Part shown: in pieces, positions 1 to 6,844 of the stretch
How the letters are laid out: every line of letters starts with the position of its first letter
How positions within the stretch are numbered: position 1 is the stretch's first letter
Assembly (NCBI GenBank): GCA_045532655.1
Contig: JAZSGI010000125.1
Span: 1-6,968 of the forward strand
Direction: 5' to 3'
DNA: 6,968 bases
From: JAVBQJ01 sp045532655
GTDB lineage: Bacteria > Verrucomicrobiota > Lentisphaeria > Victivallales > Victivallaceae
Program-made: the position numbers and the translations under genes
The notes under the pieces: model-generated
Databases searched by the model: none
Told to the model about the DNA's origin: nothing
The model's input: only the letters and a program-made list of their open reading frames with translations

Positions 1-947
1 ATCTTCACCCTGCCTATATCTTCACAGCCGGCATGATGTGTACAGGCTTCGGCAACAAGGAGTTTATCTCCGTCCTCCAGTGAATCAACAGCAGTTATGC
101 CTTCCATAAACCAATTTATATTACCCTTGAAGCGGGAGAAAAGGATGGAAAAAGTGGTCAGCGGTATGATCTCCGGAGTGAGAGCTGCGACCTCTTTGAC
201 CACTTGCGAATCACAAATAACCAGATTTGGTGACTTTACCATATTTGCCAGTACACTGCTGTATTGTTCGACCTTGCAGACAGAGACCGCACAGCCATTA
301 TCCAGAGCCTCCCGCAAACATTGCTGCTGCGGCAGTATAAGTCTGCCTCTGGGAGCTTGAATATCCACCGGAACAACCATAACGATATTATTACCGGGCG
401 CAATAATGCCGCCCAGCAGCGGGGGTTCTCCGTCGTTCCCGGCAACAGCAGCCACTGCAGCAGTGAAATCATCCAGAAAACGGCTTCTTTTTTGCGGGTC
501 ACTGTCGAGGTTCGCACTCCGGAGGACTTTTCTTCCTTCCAGGGCAGTGCTGTCCGTACCTGTGCCATCAAAAAGATCATTATGTGTCAGAACACATACT
601 GCTCTGTTTTTGTATTCAGCCAGCAGTTTTTCTTCAACCTCACCCCATCTGTCAGGTCTGGCAACAATGATCACGGCATCTGCCCGGCGCAACGCTGCCA
701 TACTTTTTTCATAACGGGCCCTGCCGAGTTCCGAAATATCGTCAAGTCCGGCAGTATCTATAAACAGCACAGGGCCAAGCGGACGCAGTTCCATTGTTTT
801 TTCCACAGGATCCGTTGTTGTCCCGGCAACAGGACTGGTTATTGCAGCAGATTGTCCGGCAATATAGTTAAGTAATGCAGATTTACCGGCATTGCTTCTT
901 CCGGCAAAAACAATTGTTTTCCGCATTGACCTGATAACACCATTCAT
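1..947 (-). CDS. hydF: [FeFe]-hydrogenase H-cluster maturation GTPase HydF (partial, 3' end beyond window)
   Basis: HydF is the scaffold/carrier that receives the diiron subcluster precursor made by HydE and HydG and delivers it to apo-HydA in the cytoplasm. The reading frame is open from an ATG at 947 to the left edge, giving 315 codons; the family is usually about 400 residues, so roughly the last 85 are outside. The N-terminal GTPase domain shows G1 GRSNAGKS (16-23), a threonine-rich switch I with TTTD (43-46) and G3 DTAG (64-67). The G4 motif is THND (121-124) instead of NKxD, which is odd. The central dimerisation domain carries the family signature APRGRLILPQ (198-207). The cluster domain starts near 264, and EACTHH (300-305) gives the first cluster-ligand cysteine, C302; the later HCxxC motif is not in the window. 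The start lies 3 bp after the recD2 stop with AAGGG about 10 nt upstream, so translation is probably coupled. Family identity is secure; GTP-binding competence is less so. Confidence 0.93.
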   Translation of the reverse strand, partial: MNGVIRSMRKTIVFAGRSNAGKSALLNYIAGQSAAITSPVAGTTTDPVEKTMELRPLGPVLFIDTAGLDDISELGRARYEKSMAALRRADAVIIVARPDRWGEVEEKLLAEYKNRAVCVLTHNDLFDGTGTDSTALEGRKVLRSANLDSDPQKRSRFLDDFTAAVAAVAGNDGEPPLLGGIIAPGNNIVMVVPVDIQAPRGRLILPQQQCLREALDNGCAVSVCKVEQYSSVLANMVKSPNLVICDSQVVKEVAALTPEIIPLTTFSILFSRFKGNINWFMEGITAVDSLEDGDKLLVAEACTHHAGCEDIGRVK

Positions 948-950
948 ATT

Positions 951-3095
951 TCACCATCCCTTCAAAAAATTAACAAGCTCTGAATATCTGACTGCTGAAC
1001 GGTAATTTTTTACAGCCATAGCCACTGCCCGTTCCGGAGCAATAAGAATAAAGAGTTTTTTTGCACGGGTCATCGCCGTATAAAGCATCTTCCGCTCCAA
1101 CAGCATGAATTGCTGCGGCATCATGACCATGATAACAGCGGGGAATTCAGCCCCCTGCGCCTTATGTACCGTAGCCGCATAAGCATTGCGTAAACCATCA
1201 CCGGAATCAAAGTCATATTCAACGATCCTGTCACCATCAAAACAAACGGAAAAAGTACGGTTTGCGCCATTACAGGAAACAATACGCCCCAGATCACCGT
1301 TGAATACATTCCGATCATAATCATTATGTATCTGCATAACCTTGTCCCCGGGGCGGAAAACACCGCCTGAAGTTTCAAACGATGCAGCTTCAGCGTCCGG
1401 TGACGAATTCAGTTTTTCCCGCAAGATCTTATTCAATTCCCACGTACCGCAATCACCACGGTTCATGGGTGTAAGCACCTGAATATCCTCCACCGGATCA
1501 AAACCGAAACGTTCAGGTATGCGTTCTGCCGCAAGTTTCAGCAGGATATCCCTTGCTCTGGCACTGTCATCACATTCTATCCAGTAAAATTCTTCAAGAG
1601 ATTCTTTTTTGCCCGGCACGGAGCGGCGGGGCATACGGCCGGAATTTACAGCTGCGGCATTGGTTATTATTCCGGAATCCCCCTGCTGACGGTAAACCCG
1701 TATCAGCCTTGTCACAGGGAAGCAGCCGGAAGCAATAACATCTGCCATCACTCTCCCCGGCCCAACTGACGGCAGCTGATCTGCATCCCCCACCAGCAGC
1801 AGCCTTGCGCCTTCCTTATCACCGTCAGGTTTCCGCAATGCAGCAGCAAGGGAAGAAGCCAGTTCCACATCCAGCATACTTACCTCGTCAACTATGACCA
1901 TATCGGCGTCCAGCGGATTGGCGGCATCATGGATGAACCCCATACTTTCCGGAGCAAACCCCAGCATACGGTGGATAGTTTTTGCGCTTCTGCCGGTGGC
2001 TTCGCTTAAACGCTTGGCGGCACGGCCAGTGGGAGCTGCCAGCATGATTTCAAGCCCCATGGCTTCCGCCCGTCTGACGATTTCGCCCACAACAGTTGTT
2101 TTGCCGGTACCGGGTCCGCCGGTTACGATGGAAACCCCGGAAGAAAGAGCCTTTTCCACAGCTGCAAGCTGTTCACGGTTCAACACTGTGATAGTTTCCG
2201 CCTCCGTCACGGCATCACGTTGTCCGGCAAGAGCGAGAAGGGATTCTGCAAGTTTTTTTTCTGCAAACCAGAGACGTCTGCTCCAGAGGATATTCCCCTC
2301 TTTTACGACCTTTTTCTCTCCGGCAAGTTCGGGCAGAACGGCAGTTACATCCCCGGATTGTACATTGAGAAGTTTTGCCGCCCCCGATACAAGTTCATCC
2401 ACCGGCAGGCAGGAGTGTCCGCGTGCCGCCGCCTGCTCAAGATAATACATGACCCCTGCGGCAACACGACGCGGATTGCTGTTCACTATCCCCAGATTGG
2501 CGGCAATGGCATCGGCTTTGACAAAACCGATACCGGAGACCTCTCCGGCAAGGCGATAGGGGTCTTCCCTGACGACCTGTGCGGCGGCCGGCCCCAATTC
2601 TTTCATCAACCTCGCCCCGACCCGTCTGGAAATTCCTATTTCCTGAAAAAACACCATACTTGAACGTTCTTCACGGAGTTTTTTCCATGCAGCAATGAGT
2701 TTGGGCAGATTTTTGCGGGAAATCCCCGGAATTTCCGCAAGGCGGCCGGGGTATTTGTCCATAATATCAAAAGTTTCCCTGCCGAAAGCACGGACGATCT
2801 TTCTGGCCTTTTCAATACCTATTCCAGGCAGCACGCCGCTGGCAAGAAACCCTGCCATGCCCTTTTCCGACACAGGCAGCACGAGTTCATAGTTACTTAC
2901 GGACAATTGACGTCCGTACTCGCTGTGTTCCTCCCACTGCCCTTCAAAACGTGCTTCTGCACCGACGCCGAGAGCAGCAATTGCTCCGCGCACCGTATAC
3001 TCCTCTCCGTCAGCAGAAACCCGCAATACTGCGTAATCTGTTTCCTGATTGACGAAGAGGCGTTTGATAACAGCGGCAGTCAACTCCTCCGGCAT
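951..3095 (-). CDS. recD2: RecD2-type ATP-dependent 5'-3' DNA helicase (SF1B)
   Basis: RecD2 is a RecD-like superfamily 1B helicase found in bacteria independently of RecBC; it unwinds DNA 5' to 3' and contributes to repair and replication-fork stability. The protein is 714 aa, normal for the family. An N-terminal OB-like domain (about 5-75) is followed by helix-hairpin-helix segments around 84-105 (PGIGIEKA), 117-137 (IPGISRKN) and 178-203 (VSGIGFVKADAI). The motor has Walker A GGPGTGKT (326-333), motif Ia APTGRAA (354-360), Walker B VDEVSMLD (402-409), motif III GDADQLPSVGPG (436-447), a YRQ (468-470), VHKAQGAEF (643-651) and the motif VI TAMTRA (673-678) with R677 as the likely arginine finger. 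All key residues are present. It starts 9 bp after lysS and stops 3 bp before hydF, in the middle of a likely three-gene transcript. The ATG at 3095 fits the family N-terminus, but it has no clear Shine-Dalgarno, so translation may depend on coupling to lysS. Confidence 0.95.
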   Translation of the reverse strand: MPEELTAAVIKRLFVNQETDYAVLRVSADGEEYTVRGAIAALGVGAEARFEGQWEEHSEYGRQLSVSNYELVLPVSEKGMAGFLASGVLPGIGIEKARKIVRAFGRETFDIMDKYPGRLAEIPGISRKNLPKLIAAWKKLREERSSMVFFQEIGISRRVGARLMKELGPAAAQVVREDPYRLAGEVSGIGFVKADAIAANLGIVNSNPRRVAAGVMYYLEQAAARGHSCLPVDELVSGAAKLLNVQSGDVTAVLPELAGEKKVVKEGNILWSRRLWFAEKKLAESLLALAGQRDAVTEAETITVLNREQLAAVEKALSSGVSIVTGGPGTGKTTVVGEIVRRAEAMGLEIMLAAPTGRAAKRLSEATGRSAKTIHRMLGFAPESMGFIHDAANPLDADMVIVDEVSMLDVELASSLAAALRKPDGDKEGARLLLVGDADQLPSVGPGRVMADVIASGCFPVTRLIRVYRQQGDSGIITNAAAVNSGRMPRRSVPGKKESLEEFYWIECDDSARARDILLKLAAERIPERFGFDPVEDIQVLTPMNRGDCGTWELNKILREKLNSSPDAEAASFETSGGVFRPGDKVMQIHNDYDRNVFNGDLGRIVSCNGANRTFSVCFDGDRIVEYDFDSGDGLRNAYAATVHKAQGAEFPAVIMVMMPQQFMLLERKMLYTAMTRAKKLFILIAPERAVAMAVKNYRSAVRYSELVNFLKGW

Positions 3096-3104
3096 AGAAA
3101 TTTC

Positions 3105-4649
3105 TTACTTCTTTATGCGCATTTGCGGGAAGAGCAGTACATCACGGATGGATTCTGCTCCGGTAAGCATGATAACCAGACGGTCAATACCGATCCCCAT
3201 ACCACCTGCGGGAGGCATGCCGTATTCAAGCGCCTGCAGGAAGTCTTCATCAACTTTATCTGCCAGTTCATCACCTTCTTCACGGGTACGCTCAAACTGC
3301 TCCATGAAGCGTTTACGCTGTTCCACAGGATCGTTAAGTTCTGAATAAGCAGGAGCAACCTCGATACCGTTGATCTCCAACTCAAAAACATCAACCGTCG
3401 AGGGATCGTCAGCATTGCGTTTGGCAAGCGGAACAAGCTCGGCAGGCATATTCAAAACAAATGTCGGCTGAATAAGAGTACCCTCGATCATCTTTTCATA
3501 AACAGTATTTGTAACCTCGAAATCAGGTTCAGAGGGATCGATTTCAATACCGAAGTCATTCTTGGCCCGTGCGATTTTTTCTTCCTTGCTCAAGCTGAAC
3601 CAGTCTTTACCGGCATGTTCCTCAAGCAGTTCTCTGTAAGTGACACGGCGCCACGGTGCAGCCAGATGAATAACCTTGCCGTTGCCGTGGTCAATATCAA
3701 GAGTACCGACACACTTCATAGCGACAGTCGTCACGAGAGATTCAATAAGTTCCATCATAGTACGGCAGTCGCCGTAAGCCTGATAAACCTCCATCATGGT
3801 GAATTCCGGATTGTGACGGCGGGAAATACCTTCGTTGCGGAAGTTACGGTTAAGCTCAAAAACCTTTTCAAAACCGCCAACCAGCAACCGCTTGAGATAA
3901 AGTTCCGGAGCGATACGCATAAACATGGGACAGGAAAGAGCTTCGTACCATGTTTTGAAAGGATTGGCAGAAGCACCGCCGGCAATAGCCTGCAACATGG
4001 GAGTTTCCACCTCGGTGAACCCCCGTGACTCCATAAAAGAACGGATCTCACGCAGGATCTTGAAACGCATCTGCAGAACTCTGCGGCTTTCCGGATTCAT
4101 AATCAAATCAAGATAACGGCGGCGGTAACGCTGCTCCATATCAGTCAGGCCGTGGAATTTTTCCGGCAGCGGACGGAGAGATTTGGAAAGCAGGGTCACG
4201 CAGCTGACACGGATGGTAAGTTCTCCGGTACGGGTGGTGAAAAGTTTGCCGTCAACACCGACAATATCGCCGATATCCATTTTTTTCACCCAGGCATAGG
4301 CTTCGTCACCCAGTTCGCCTTTGCTGATAAAAAGCTGCATCCTGCCGGTGGAATCCTGCAAGTCGGCAAAGATGCTTTTGCCCATCATACGCATACTCAT
4401 GAGACGGCCTGCGGCGCGTACTGCCGGGGCATCAGCAAGGGGGTTACCATCTTCACCGACACATTTGGCGGGATCATAGCTGCTGCGGATATCGGCAAGC
4501 AGCACGCTACCGTCAAACCGCTGTCCCCAGGGTTCAATACCGTTTTCGGCGAATTCTCTGGCTTTTTCCAGACGCTGGTTGAAAATCACATTATCAACGG
4601 ATGCCTCGACCTGTTCCGGGGCGGGATCGACGGGAATATTTTCGCTCAT
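3105..4649 (-). CDS. lysS: Lysyl-tRNA synthetase, class II
   Basis: This enzyme charges tRNA-Lys with lysine using ATP, in the cytoplasm. It is 514 aa, the usual size for bacterial LysS. An N-terminal helical tail with an acidic start (1-40) leads to the anticodon-binding OB fold (about 75-155). Next comes the family signature RPLPEKFHGLTDMEQRYRRR (159-178). Motif 1 lies about 190-219, motif 2 about 261-290 (FRNEGISRRHNPEFTMME, 270-287, with the catalytic Arg271 and Glu273) and motif 3 is GMGIGIDR (483-490) with Arg490. The C-terminus SIRDVLLFPQMR matches known LysS ends. In the lysine pocket E287, Y289 and E437 are kept, but the position usually Asn in xNxFSELND is Pro433 here (APAYSELND). 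The start at 4649 is supported by AAGGA at 4659-4663, eight nt upstream. It is the first gene of the leftward operon, under the promoter at 4702-4729. No T-box leader is visible. Confidence 0.97.
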   Translation of the reverse strand: MSENIPVDPAPEQVEASVDNVIFNQRLEKAREFAENGIEPWGQRFDGSVLLADIRSSYDPAKCVGEDGNPLADAPAVRAAGRLMSMRMMGKSIFADLQDSTGRMQLFISKGELGDEAYAWVKKMDIGDIVGVDGKLFTTRTGELTIRVSCVTLLSKSLRPLPEKFHGLTDMEQRYRRRYLDLIMNPESRRVLQMRFKILREIRSFMESRGFTEVETPMLQAIAGGASANPFKTWYEALSCPMFMRIAPELYLKRLLVGGFEKVFELNRNFRNEGISRRHNPEFTMMEVYQAYGDCRTMMELIESLVTTVAMKCVGTLDIDHGNGKVIHLAAPWRRVTYRELLEEHAGKDWFSLSKEEKIARAKNDFGIEIDPSEPDFEVTNTVYEKMIEGTLIQPTFVLNMPAELVPLAKRNADDPSTVDVFELEINGIEVAPAYSELNDPVEQRKRFMEQFERTREEGDELADKVDEDFLQALEYGMPPAGGMGIGIDRLVIMLTGAESIRDVLLFPQMRIKK

Positions 4650-4658
4650 TTTGCTCTA

Positions 4659-4663
4659 TCCTT
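4659..4663 (-). promoter_or_regulatory. Shine-Dalgarno of lysS
   Basis: AAGGA on the minus strand, eight nucleotides before the lysS ATG at 4649. It is the clearest ribosome binding site in the leftward operon and fixes the lysS start. Confidence 0.75.
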
Positions 4664-4701
4664 GCTGTATTATGTACGCATAGTTATTAAACACTTTCTT
4701 T

Positions 4702-4729
4702 AATATACAATGTTTTGGATATTTTTCAA
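4702..4729 (-). promoter_or_regulatory. Sigma-70 type promoter of the lysS-recD2-hydF operon
   Basis: Read on the minus strand, TTGAAA (4729-4724) is followed after 16 bp by TATATT (4707-4702). Both hexamers are close to the housekeeping consensus and the spacing is good. Transcription would begin near 4695, leaving a leader of about 46 nt that includes the AAGGA site. No other promoter is apparent in the short gaps before recD2 and hydF, so it probably serves all three genes. Confidence 0.65.
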
Positions 4730-4757
4730 CTGAATCACATTCAAAAAAATAGCACAG

Positions 4758-4793
4758 CCGGGAATTTTTCTCCTTCCCTGACGGATTTCCCGG
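4758..4793. repeat. 7-bp inverted repeat in the divergent control region
   Basis: CCGGGAA (4758-4764) and TTCCCGG (4787-4793) are perfect inverted copies separated by 22 bp. They lie about 30 bp upstream of the lysS -35 and about 60 bp upstream of the -10 of the rightward operon. The spacing suits a dimeric regulator site, or a long-loop RNA hairpin (the internal GGAA/TTCC could add a second stem). No specific regulator can be named. Confidence 0.4.
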
Positions 4794-4853
4794 ATATTTT
4801 TGACAATTTTTCTTATATATTTCAGCTGTTCAACTTTTTTTTTTACAAAATGG

Positions 4854-4862
4854 TGGTATATT
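4854..4862 (+). promoter_or_regulatory. Extended -10 promoter of the aminotransferase-lexA operon
   Basis: TGG followed directly by TATATT (4857-4862) fits an extended -10 element (TGn-TATAAT-like). The expected -35 position, around 4834-4839, is only a T-rich tract, which is common for promoters relying on the extended -10. Transcription would start near 4869, giving a leader of about 63 nt to the ATG at 4932. The leader includes the GTACA dyad and a CAA-rich, probably unstructured stretch (4905-4920) before the start codon. The alternative TTGACA at 4800-4805 has no -10 at a workable distance. Confidence 0.5.
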
Positions 4863-4870
4863 ATGAGTTG

Positions 4871-4901
4871 GTACAACCGCTGTACAAGCGGTGATTTTTT
4901 T
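4871..4901 (+). promoter_or_regulatory. Nested dyad/direct repeat on GTACA with T7 tract: candidate operator or attenuator
   Basis: Several symmetries overlap here. GTACA (4871-4875) and TGTAC (4881-4885) are inverted with a 5-bp spacer. ACCGCT (4876-4881) and AGCGGT (4887-4892) are inverted around a 5-nt loop GTACA. GTAC also recurs as a direct repeat with 7 bp between copies (4871-4874 and 4882-4885). T7 follows at 4895-4901. The element lies at the start of the predicted transcript, so a protein bound there could block RNA polymerase. LexA autoregulation is plausible because lexA is in this operon. Alternatively the RNA could form a 6-bp hairpin plus U-tract, a weak terminator in the leader. 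The structure is seen; the function is inferred. Confidence 0.45.
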
Positions 4902-4931
4902 GATCAACAACAACAAAAACAGTGAGTTAAA

Positions 4932-6113
4932 ATGGTTAATCTGCAAGAAACCCAGGGTTTTATGTCACGTCTGCAGCCATCTGCCACTCTGGCAGTAAGC
5001 AGCCGTGCCAAAGAAATGCGTGCAGCAGGTCTTGATGTGTGCAGTATGTCTGCCGGAGAACCTGATTTCGACACCCCGCAGGCAATCAAAGATGCCTGTA
5101 TTGCCGCACTTAATGCAGGCAAAGTGGGATACACAGCCGCAAGCGGCATGCCGGAATTGAAAAAACTTATTGCAAAAAAATTCACTGAAGAAGACGGCAT
5201 CAATACCACAGCTGACCGTATCGTGGTTGCCCCCGGTGCAAAGTTTTCGATTTTCACAGCGATCGGCGCCCTTTGCGGCCCCGGCGACGAAGTGCTTATT
5301 CCTGCTCCTTACTGGCTGAGCTATCCGGAAATCGTAATGGCTTCAGGAGCTACTCCCGTTCCGCTGATGACCAGAAAGGAAAATAACTTTGAACCGGATC
5401 TTGATGAACTTGATGCCGCCATCAATGAGCATACACGTCTGATAATCATCAACTCCCCCTCCAACCCCACCGGCGCCATCTACCGCAAGGAAACTCTGGA
5501 AGGAATTGCCGCAATTGCAGTAAAACGCAATGTCATGATAATGGCAGATGAAATATACAACCGTCTGACCTACAACCCCGCCCTGCCCCATTACAGCATC
5601 GCCTCATTCAATGATGAAATCGCAGAGCGCACGATCACGATCAACGGTTTCAGCAAAACCTATGCCATGACCGGCTGGCGGCTCGGCTATCTGACTGCCC
5701 CCGCATGGCTCACCAGGCGCATTGCCGCACTGCAGAGTCATGCAACCAGCAATCCCACGACTTTTGCCCAGTATGGTGCTATCGCAGCTCTGGAAGGCAA
5801 GGCGGAGGAAGATTTCAAAGTCATGCACAAGGCATTCAGTGAACGCCGTGAACTGATTTCAAATCTGTTGAGCAACATCCCCGGTTTGACATTCAATAAG
5901 CCTGACGGTGCATTTTATGTGCTTTGCGACATTTCATCTTTCGGGCTTTCCTCTGATGATTTCTGTGCGAAACTTCTGGAGAACAATCTCGTTGCTGCTG
6001 TTTCCGGCAGAAGTTTTGAAGCCGAGGGCATGATCCGTCTTTCCTATGCCTGCAGCGAAGAAAACATCCGCAAATCAGTTGAACGGATCGGCAATTTCTG
6101 CGCTTCTCTCTGA
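4932..6113 (+). CDS. aspC: PLP-dependent aminotransferase, aspartate (possibly aspartate/prephenate) type
   Basis: This is a fold-type I aminotransferase of the Thermus/Bacillus-like aspartate aminotransferase subgroup. It interconverts aspartate or glutamate with their 2-oxo acids in the cytosol; some relatives also transaminate prephenate. It is 393 aa, full length. The N-terminal signature PSATLAV (16-22) and AGEPDFDTP (41-49) is typical. The PLP-site residues are Y127, N178 in SNPTG (177-181), D206 and Y209 in DEIY, the Schiff-base lysine K242 in SKTYAMTGWR, R250, and the carboxylate-binding R369 in IRLSYA. K104 aligns with the subgroup lysine thought to bind the distal carboxylate, consistent with an acidic substrate. 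The start at 4932 has only a weak GTGAG upstream. An in-frame ATG at 4962 (residue 11), preceded by CAGGG, is a real alternative and leaves the conserved domain intact. lexA follows 13 bp downstream. The exact substrate, and so the gene symbol, is not certain. Confidence 0.9.
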   Translation: MVNLQETQGFMSRLQPSATLAVSSRAKEMRAAGLDVCSMSAGEPDFDTPQAIKDACIAALNAGKVGYTAASGMPELKKLIAKKFTEEDGINTTADRIVVAPGAKFSIFTAIGALCGPGDEVLIPAPYWLSYPEIVMASGATPVPLMTRKENNFEPDLDELDAAINEHTRLIIINSPSNPTGAIYRKETLEGIAAIAVKRNVMIMADEIYNRLTYNPALPHYSIASFNDEIAERTITINGFSKTYAMTGWRLGYLTAPAWLTRRIAALQSHATSNPTTFAQYGAIAALEGKAEEDFKVMHKAFSERRELISNLLSNIPGLTFNKPDGAFYVLCDISSFGLSSDDFCAKLLENNLVAAVSGRSFEAEGMIRLSYACSEENIRKSVERIGNFCASL

Positions 6114-6126
6114 CAAGGTAATTTTG

Positions 6127-6762
6127 ATGAAAAGCCTTACTGAGAAACAGAAAGCGATGCTGGAATTCATCGAGGATTTTCAGGATCGTGAATCAATGGC
6201 CCCGACTGTCTACGAAATCGCAGAACATTTCGGGGTCAAGACAAGTACAGTTTTCGCCCATTTGAAAGCTCTGGAACGGAAGAATCAGCTTCAGCGGTCT
6301 TCCAAAGCCAGAAGTATAAATTTGCAGAACCGCAAACAGCGCAACACAGTGCCGCACATGTCCATTGCGATGCCGATCCCGCTCCTCGGTAGGATAAATG
6401 CAGGAGAACCAGCAGAAAGCCGGGAGGAGATCATTGGCGAAATCATTGTGGCACAAACGCTTCTTGCAAAATTCAATGCTTCACCTGAAGATGTTTTTGC
6501 GTTGCGTGTCTCCGGCGAAAGCATGCGTGATCTCGGCATTTGTGAAGATGATATTCTGATCATCAAACGTACAGACAACGTACGTCCCGGCGATATTGTT
6601 GTGGCTCTTGTCGGCGGTGATGTTACTGTAAAAAGTTACTTCCCGCTCCGCAACGGCATGCTGGAACTCCGTCCTGCCAACTGTGATTTCCGAACCCAGA
6701 TATACAAAGCCGAAGAGGTTTCTGTTCAGGGCCGGGTAATATCACTGCAACGTCAATTCTGA
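6127..6762 (+). CDS. lexA: SOS regulon repressor LexA
   Basis: LexA represses DNA-damage genes; activated RecA triggers its self-cleavage and derepression. The protein is 211 aa, normal for the family. The N-terminal winged helix-turn-helix (about 1-66) has the characteristic LTEKQ start, APTVYEIAEHFG (25-36) and a recognition helix around 39-52 (TSTVFAHLKALERK). A linker (67-83) leads to the peptidase domain. The scissile Ala92-Gly93 is in GRINAGEP, the nucleophile Ser132 in SGESM, and the general base Lys169 in VTVK, so autocleavage should work. I chose the ATG at 6127 because it gives the standard MKxLTxKQ start and has AAGGTA at 6115-6120. An in-frame ATG at 6046 would add 27 unrelated residues overlapping the aminotransferase gene. 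It follows the aminotransferase by 13 bp with no visible promoter between, so it is probably cotranscribed. A strong terminator follows. Confidence 0.96.
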   Translation: MKSLTEKQKAMLEFIEDFQDRESMAPTVYEIAEHFGVKTSTVFAHLKALERKNQLQRSSKARSINLQNRKQRNTVPHMSIAMPIPLLGRINAGEPAESREEIIGEIIVAQTLLAKFNASPEDVFALRVSGESMRDLGICEDDILIIKRTDNVRPGDIVVALVGGDVTVKSYFPLRNGMLELRPANCDFRTQIYKAEEVSVQGRVISLQRQF

Positions 6763-6784
6763 CCACGCAGGAGAGGACACCTGC

Positions 6785-6810
6785 AAGCCCGCTTCATGCG
6801 GGCTTTTTTT
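6785..6810 (+). terminator. Intrinsic terminator of the aminotransferase-lexA operon
   Basis: A perfect 8-bp stem, AAGCCCGC (6785-6792) with GCGGGCTT (6798-6805), encloses the 5-nt loop TTCAT and is followed by five further T to 6810. It starts 22 bp after the lexA stop and is a textbook Rho-independent terminator in the plus direction. Confidence 0.93.
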
Positions 6811-6844
6811 GTCATGGCATTTGAGGTAATTTAAAAAGTCATTC

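Noticed and set aside
264..875. A 203-codon plus-strand frame opposite hydF
   Set aside because: It is antisense to a clear HydF reading frame, its translation has no recognisable domain, and no ribosome binding site supports it.
1894..2663. Overlapping plus-strand frames of 183 and 147 codons inside recD2
   Set aside because: They lie opposite the Walker A and Walker B region of RecD2 and are rich in residues typical of antisense translation, with no start-site support.
4152..4703. A 183-codon plus-strand frame opposite the start of lysS
   Set aside because: It covers conserved LysS codons on the other strand and the lysS promoter, and its product shows no family features.
4800..4821. TTGACA at 4800-4805 with TATATT at 4816-4821 as a plus-strand promoter
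   Set aside because: The two hexamers are only 10 bp apart, and no -10 sits 16-18 bp downstream (that position reads CAGCTG). The extended -10 at 4854-4862 is a better candidate.
4827..4831. TGTTC as half of a Verrucomicrobia-type SOS box
   Set aside because: The expected inverted partner GAACA four bases downstream is absent; a T-tract follows instead.
6046..6126. Upstream in-frame extension of lexA
   Set aside because: The extra 27 residues overlap the aminotransferase gene, do not look like LexA, and the ATG at 6127 has its own Shine-Dalgarno and the standard LexA N-terminus.
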